From assembly GCA_023014485.1 (NCBI GenBank), contig JAJOZX010009087.1, positions 101,112 through 165,111 of the forward strand: 64,000 nucleotides of DNA, written 5' to 3'. Below, piece after piece: positions 61,301-64,000 of the stretch. The notes under the pieces are model-generated. The model was not told the origin of the DNA. It worked only from the letters and a program-made list of their open reading frames with translations, and ran no database searches. The DNA comes from Bathynomus jamesi. Taxonomy: Eukaryota > Arthropoda > Malacostraca > Isopoda > Cirolanidae. Position 1 is the stretch's first letter, and each line of letters opens with the position of its first letter. Position numbers and translations under genes: made by a program.

Positions 61301-62135
61301 AAGAAAGATGAAAACAATGCCCAGAGAGAATATGGGCTTTAAACACCCTCTATGTTAGAAGAAGTCTCATCAGTCCTTAATGTGTTCCGTTTTTTCTTTT
61401 TGCAGATAAATAATGTCCCTAGAGTGAGCTAGCCCTTGAGGTTGAAATATTATAAAAGCAATCTAATATAAAAGCATAATTATAAGAAGAATAACACATA
61501 GTGAGAGATTAAAAAGTGAATGATAAAACTCGCAATGGACACACAATGAAGTGATAGAATAGAAGTGATTTGGAATAAAACAAAAGAAAAAGGGAAAACC
61601 ATTGTATAAAGGATCACCGGGGTACCCCTACAGTGAAGACCAGAAAGAGAAGAAAGAAGAGAAGAAGAAAGAGAACATCAGCATCCGACGCCTATTTAAG
61701 AGAAGGTAATTAAATCAGGACTTTCCTTTATCTATTTCTAATCGATTCAACAGTTTTAACCTGCAGTAAGTGAACAAGAAGTGGCAATTTCTTTTAAAGA
61801 TTTCCTGAATTTTGGCTTATAAGAAAGCCCCCAACGTTTCTTTGACTGAAAGTTTTTCAGTTTTTACCAGTTGAAGTTGGTAAACACACTGATGAAGCTT
61901 ATATCCATTAGTAGTTATCTATATCAGTTGGTTCTTACACATTATCCAAATCAAACAAACTAAATGGAGTAGCATTTCAAATACCTAAGTTCATCACTTA
62001 AGTTTCTGAAGTAGCATAATGCATACTTACTACTGTATAATTTGGAGGACATCCCGATACTTCTTCAACAACACATAATGAGGTAATAGGTCTATCATCA
62101 GGTAGAGGAAGCGCATTATAAAGATCTCGCATCAT
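43165..62135 (-). CDS. mvb12: MVB12-like ESCRT-I subunit, exons 1-4 (C-terminal exon not found)
   Basis: MVB12 is the fourth subunit of ESCRT-I, which sorts ubiquitinated cargo into multivesicular bodies on endosomes. Four minus-strand exons (62031-62135 coding, 54069-54261, 44742-44973, 43165-43358) have GT/AG borders and join in frame to about 240 residues. The start [15 protein letters not shown] is preceded by an in-frame TGA. Residues 16-155 form a MABP domain: [19 protein letters not shown], then [15 protein letters not shown], then [52 protein letters not shown] and [14 protein letters not shown] Pro/Ser-rich linker follows. The UMA domain that should follow is not found in the window. 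Introns 1 and 2 are expanded to 7.8 and 9.1 kb by transposons. The DENND4 family also has a MABP domain, but not at the extreme N-terminus followed by such a linker. Confidence 0.82.
43359..44741 (-). other. intron 3 of MVB12-like gene
   Basis: 1.38 kb, AT-rich, no recognisable transposon or RNA gene. Donor gtcagttt at its right end, acceptor tacag at its left end. Confidence 0.7.
44742..44973 (-). CDS. mvb12: MVB12-like exon 3 (second half of MABP domain)
   Basis: 232 bp. Acceptor ttttgccattgcag, donor gtcagt. It starts with the completion of an Asn codon, then [38 protein letters not shown] and [13 protein letters not shown], then a Pro-rich start of the linker. Joins exon 2 in phase 1 and exon 4 in phase 2. 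Confidence 0.85.
44974..45143 (-). other. intron 2 of MVB12-like gene, left margin
   Basis: Intronic flank between exon 3 and the large DNA transposon. Bases 45140-45143 are the TATA target duplication. Confidence 0.7.
45144..45750. repeat. left terminal inverted repeat of the large transposon
   Basis: Complement of 53212-53838 with scattered substitutions and small indels. It contains an internal ggtcatatggttccggagat segment and a run of A (45451-45460). Confidence 0.9.
46164..48703 (-). pseudogene. hAT-like transposase, multiply frameshifted
   Basis: Start [18 protein letters not shown] at 48703, followed by a finger-like [17 protein letters not shown]. Then a Ser/Lys-rich low-complexity region (47906-48454) with [17 protein letters not shown]. 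The core at 47131-47940 has [28 protein letters not shown] (possible first Asp) and [17 protein letters not shown] (possible second Asp), continuing into [17 protein letters not shown] at 46843-47121. The C-terminus (46164-46900) has [20 protein letters not shown], a candidate position for the catalytic Glu. Breaks occur near 48545, 48460, 47925, 47125, 46895 and 46510. The catalytic assignment is inference; the protein type recurs as uncharacterised proteins in invertebrates. Confidence 0.68.
48735..48895. repeat. degenerate gtaagtaaaa simple repeat
   Basis: About 15 imperfect units of 8-12 bp related to agtaagtaaa, just upstream of the hAT-like transposase start. It lies in the expected promoter or leader region of that gene. 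Confidence 0.75.
49295..50023. other. large transposon, region upstream of the transposase gene
   Basis: AT-rich, with ttaattgatc-type repeats (49600-49720) and ata runs. The last bases before the ATG (tttctttttagataaac) resemble a splice acceptor, so the transposase may have an upstream non-coding exon. Confidence 0.5.
50024..52619 (+). pseudogene. transposase-like gene of the large TIR transposon
   Basis: Probably the transposase of the element. Segments in order: [20 protein letters not shown] (50024), an acidic/Ser linker (50215-50350), a region with [20 protein letters not shown] (50560-50640), [18 protein letters not shown] (50945-51000), [13 protein letters not shown] and [15 protein letters not shown] (Cys cluster, 51100-51190), [15 protein letters not shown] (51427-51470), [10 protein letters not shown] (51669-51700), [17 protein letters not shown] (51761-51812), and a C-terminal domain to 52619. 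The Asp residues in GDFAENY, FSDG and the acidic residues in EWHFF...CDG are candidate catalytic residues. Frameshifts or stops lie near 50215, 50335, 50660, 50895, 51305, 51700 and 52060-52190. It is related to widespread uncharacterised invertebrate proteins. Confidence 0.7.
52620..53211. other. large transposon, non-coding 3' region
   Basis: AT-rich with an (ATT)n-like run (53009-53022). No coding is seen. Confidence 0.5.
53212..53838. repeat. right terminal inverted repeat of the large transposon
   Basis: Complement of 45144-45750, ending tgacatggaatgaccc, followed by TATA. Confidence 0.9.
53839..54068 (-). other. intron 2 of MVB12-like gene, right margin
   Basis: Intronic sequence between the large transposon and exon 2. 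The exon 2 donor gtaagtaa is read from 54068 leftwards. No coding is seen. Confidence 0.6.
54069..54261 (-). CDS. mvb12: MVB12-like exon 2 (first half of MABP domain)
   Basis: 193 bp. Acceptor acaatcacattttag, donor gtaagtaa (consensus). Reads [30 protein letters not shown] and [19 protein letters not shown], and ends in phase 1. The family usually has a Trp where this protein has Cys (DADLCKD). Too short to stand out as an ORF without splicing logic. Confidence 0.85.
54262..54697 (-). other. intron 1 of MVB12-like gene, left part
   Basis: AT-rich intronic sequence with no recognised element. Confidence 0.6.
54700..55605 (+). mobile_element. internally deleted Tc1/mariner element
   Basis: 906 bp. 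TIRs cagggcatcccaaaaaaatg and its complement (about 34 bp, ending at 55605), flanked by TA (54698-54699, 55606-55607). It carries the two ends of a transposase gene but not its middle, so it is a deletion derivative that could only move in trans. Confidence 0.92.
54792..55489 (+). pseudogene. mariner-type transposase, catalytic core deleted
   Basis: The N-terminal part (54792-55240) starts [18 protein letters not shown], with two helix-turn-helix regions, a GRPR-like hinge ([12 protein letters not shown]) and [16 protein letters not shown], ending at [12 protein letters not shown]. The C-terminal part (about 55235-55489) resumes at [20 protein letters not shown] in another frame, then [17 protein letters not shown], and runs to a TGA. 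About 100-120 residues with the first two catalytic Asp are missing. The third acidic position (SPDLTPLD) remains. Compared with a usual length of about 340-350 residues, roughly 235 are left. Confidence 0.88.
55608..56368 (-). other. intron 1 of MVB12-like gene, middle part
   Basis: AT-rich, no coding, no recognised repeat. Bases 56369-56373 (GTTTT) are the Copia target duplication. Confidence 0.6.
56374..56907 (+). repeat. 5' LTR of Copia element
   Basis: Begins tgtggagattgacatttg, ends attcaaca. Contains a ggatcaccggggtacccc block near 56766. Confidence 0.92.
56910..56920 (+). other. primer-binding site, initiator tRNA-Met
   Basis: tggtagcagag lies three bases after the LTR and is complementary to the 3' end (CUCUGCUACCA) of animal initiator tRNA-Met. 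Confidence 0.8.
56976..57775 (+). pseudogene. Copia gag with CCHC knuckle, frameshifted
   Basis: Start [20 protein letters not shown] at 56976. A frame change at about 57150 leads into [17 protein letters not shown] (57158-57604), the capsid-like helical region. A second frame change near 57603 leads to a Gly/Arg-rich [14 protein letters not shown] and the knuckle [14 protein letters not shown] (CX2CX4HX4C) at 57659-57703. The three parts are collinear with a normal Copia gag. Confidence 0.82.
57776..61176 (+). pseudogene. Copia pol: protease, integrase, RT, RNase H
   Basis: The protease has [10 protein letters not shown] at 57823-57855, DTA in place of DTG/DSG, as in some Copia lineages, then [18 protein letters not shown] near 58050. 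The integrase begins with an HHCC finger ([16 protein letters not shown] and CENCKSYRR, 58266-58400). The frame breaks at 58520. The long frame 58531-61176 (881 codons) then has [22 protein letters not shown], a Glu-rich low-complexity insert (59235-59480), RT with [33 protein letters not shown], active site HVDDFLWGG (60254-60280), and RNase H with [14 protein letters not shown] and [10 protein letters not shown], ending in [17 protein letters not shown]. Breaks at about 57890, 58190-58238 and 58520 disable the polyprotein. RT and RNase H are fully open. Confidence 0.92.
61176..61201 (+). other. Copia polypurine tract region
   Basis: A/G-rich run gaaaaaaaaaacggaaaaga immediately after the pol stop and shortly before the 3' LTR. 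Confidence 0.55.
61208..61752 (+). repeat. 3' LTR of Copia element
   Basis: 545 bp, as the 5' LTR plus 11 bp at about 61532-61542. Otherwise only a few substitutions are seen. Confidence 0.92.
61758..62030 (-). other. intron 1 of MVB12-like gene, right margin
   Basis: Intronic sequence between the Copia element and exon 1. The donor gtaagtatgc of exon 1 is read leftwards from 62030. Confidence 0.65.
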
Positions 62136-62152
62136 TCAGGATAATTTTTTAG
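62031..62152 (-). CDS. mvb12: MVB12-like first coding exon (N-terminus of MABP domain)
   Basis: The ATG at 62133-62135 (a second Met follows) is preceded in frame by TGA. The coding part to 62031 is 105 bp, exactly 35 codons: [15 protein letters not shown], then [19 protein letters not shown]. Donor gtaagt. A good acceptor (polypyrimidine then atacag) ends at 62153, so 62136-62152 is 5'UTR and an upstream non-coding exon must exist. Confidence 0.84.
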
Positions 62153-63059
62153 CTGTATAAATAAAAAAAAACAATTCACAAAAACTTCATTAACATTAAC
62201 AATTAAATATGTAATAGGTCTAGCAAATATACTAAAGGCTTTAGTAGGGGATTAATAATGGGATATGATTATAATGAATGGAATGATAAGGATAATTCTT
62301 CTACCATCACATCATCAAGGTCAGACACCAAATCTAATTATAATGATCAAATGTTTAAGAAATAAATCTATAGTACTAAAACGGACTACCATAAAAAAAA
62401 AGAAGTGCTGTAAGCTTTATCAGTCTACTTATAAAGTCTTAAACCCAGTATTGCGCTTATCAACAGTTTCAAAACCTGAAAATATGGTCGCCAGTCAGTG
62501 ATGAAGTAGGCTAACTAAAAAAAATAATAACTTCATGAAGGCAATATCAATTTCAGTTTTGCATTTTTCATAAAGTCTTGAAACCAACACCAATCTGAAT
62601 ATGGTGCAGTAAAGAATTAATTCCATGTTAGGATAATAATATGATCACTGCCCAAATGACTATATTGTTGCTACCAGTAGGTAGCAACAATATAAAATTT
62701 AAAACTTGGGTAAAAAATGTTAAATCTAAAGTTCCATGATCATCTTATGAGAAAAGCTTATAAGCCTTTTTAAGCTTATACAAGCCTCTGCAAAAATTAC
62801 AGGAATGTAATTTTAGTAATGGTACACAAAATTTACAATGCCATCAAAACTATGAAGCACAAGTCCAACATATTCTCACACACACACTTCCTCCTCTATT
62901 CCATCCTACACAATCTTTTCAAAATTTAAAAAAAAGAAATGGTATGGTTTTTAAAAGCCATTGAGATCTTGATTTTGATTATCTTCTTCTATGAGAGAGA
63001 GAGGGGGGCATGCATGTTTTAGTGGGCATTCACTCTTAGCTCCTTCCTGCACAAAAATA
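62153..63059. other. upstream intron/leader of MVB12-like gene, non-coding
   Basis: AT-rich. Contains a perfect 15-bp inverted repeat with 4-base loop at 62661-62694 (tatattgttgctacc). A short GA run is at 62992-63002. No coding or known repeat is seen. The upstream non-coding exon is not located. Confidence 0.5.
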
Positions 63060-64000
63060 ATAAAAAAGTATGAGGCTACATTCATCGCCTACTCTCCAAT
63101 GGCAACATTAGGAAATACAACCCAAATTACACTAGAGAAATAGCCCACCTCATAAGGCAATGTAACAACCTCAAACGTCACACACAAAACCAGATACAAC
63201 AGTTCAACACAGAAATAAACAACAAACTCAAAGAAAAACAAACAAACATTTTGGGAATTCATTACAACACTAAACCACTCCACAGATACATCCAAGCTAT
63301 ACAAGACTATAAACAGCATTACTCACTCTAACAGCGGCATTCACACCTCACATGCGGCTATCTGTCACAGCCAAAATAATATCCCAACATATACACAAGC
63401 TAACGTTCTAGTTAATCACTGCAAAGATAAGTCACTTAAACAGAGACAACCTCCAGAAACATGCAGACAGACAAACAGCCAGACACAAGAAAACCTACAG
63501 ATTCAACACGACCATGTTACACCCTTCAATACAGACCAGACCACCAAGATCATCAAAAACATTAAGAATTCAAAAGCTACTGGACCAGACAACATATCTA
63601 ACATACACTTTAAACACTTGGGCCCACAGGGAATACTAGCTCTCACAAACATACATCAGAACATATTCATACCAACACTGTATTATTCCTGACATATGGA
63701 AACAAGGTAAAATTATTACACTACTCAAACCAAACAAAAATCCAACAGAACCAGCTTCTTATAGACCCATCACTTTACTATGCACACCTTCCAAAGTAAC
63801 AGAAAGACTAATCTTACAAATCACCAGCCCATGCATACCACAACATTACTCACTAACCTCACGCAGCACATCAAGGATGGCATCAACTCCAGATGACCAG
63901 CTCAATGTACACTATTAGCAACAATAGACATTAGTAAAGAATTTGAGGCTGTCCCCCATTTCCCTCCCATAAACAAAATACTCAACACAAACATGCACAA
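63060..64000 (+). pseudogene. decayed LINE RT fragment, runs off the window
   Basis: The plus strand shows, across changing frames, a linker with IARLIRQCNNL-like text (63120-63170), then NIKNSKATGPDNISNIHFKH (63557-63620), KPNKNPTEPASYRPI (63728-63770), CTPSKVTERLILQI (63783-63830) and ATIDISKEFEAVPH (63920-63960). These are RT motifs 0-3 of a jockey/I-type LINE. Many stops and frameshifts are present. The active site would lie beyond 64000. Confidence 0.75.

Larger units (their letters stand above)
56374..61752 (+). mobile_element. Ty1/copia LTR retrotransposon (GalEa-like)
   Basis: 5379 bp. LTRs 56374-56907 (534 bp) and 61208-61752 (545 bp), differing mainly by an 11-bp insertion (gacacacaatg) in the 3' LTR. 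TSD GTTTT at 56369-56373 and 61753-61757. The primer site matches the initiator tRNA-Met 3' end. The order gag, protease, integrase, RT, RNase H is that of Copia. The VDDFLWGG active site and the overall style recall GalEa elements, known from crustaceans and other aquatic animals. Confidence 0.93.

Noticed and set aside
62265..62501. 78-codon plus-strand frame
   Set aside because: AT-rich with many Lys/Ile codons, no motif, lies upstream of a gene on the other strand. Not supportable.

Overview
The window looks like intronic and intergenic DNA of an arthropod, most likely a decapod crustacean. It is AT-rich and has long (GA)n microsatellites. It carries a GalEa-like Copia element, an I-clade LINE, and a LINE endonuclease fragment of a type I associate with shrimp and crab genomes. 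The species call is an inference. Almost all of the sequence is transposable element. I find one host gene, split across the right third.

Left block (1-40984): after a Tc1-like remnant (about 470-849), roughly 40 kb consists of copies of a CR1-like non-LTR retrotransposon, all on the minus strand. ORF1 has an N-terminal Cys-rich finger, a coiled coil and an SGNH-esterase domain. ORF2 has an APE endonuclease and a reverse transcriptase. Two families, which I call A and B, differ in ORF2, the 3'UTR and the middle of ORF1, but are nearly identical in the 5'UTR and ORF1 start. Copies end 3' in (CT)n, seen as (GA)n on the plus strand. Three times the 5' end of one copy sits directly in the (CT)n tail of another, giving a head-to-tail chain. 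A 6.6-kb I-clade LINE (2932-9549) and a 5.0-kb Ty3/gypsy element (12722-17676) interrupt copy 1. Both have target duplications, and intact empty sites survive in sister copies. Several A/B mosaics and a 524-bp chimeric tandem duplication show repeated recombination or template switching. A 0.92-kb insert at 19595-20516 codes for an unrecognised conserved protein.

Middle (40985-43164): a second LINE type fragment, a duplicated 110-135 bp motif, and a foldback MITE with an 8-bp target duplication.

Right block (43165-62152): four minus-strand exons join in frame into the N-terminal part of an ESCRT-I MVB12-like protein (MABP domain, then a Pro-rich linker). Its introns are filled with transposons. 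Intron 2 holds an 8.7-kb DNA transposon with about 610-630 bp terminal inverted repeats (45144-53838, TATA duplication, Sola-like by inference), which carries a nested 3.3-kb hAT-like element (45987-49286). Intron 1 holds an internally deleted Tc1/mariner element (54700-55605) and a 5.4-kb Copia element (56374-61752). The last MVB12 exon, expected to code for the UMA domain, was not found. The window ends in a decayed LINE on the plus strand (63060-64000).

Most transposon reading frames are broken by single-base indels, often in otherwise very similar copies. This could be real decay or residual sequencing error.
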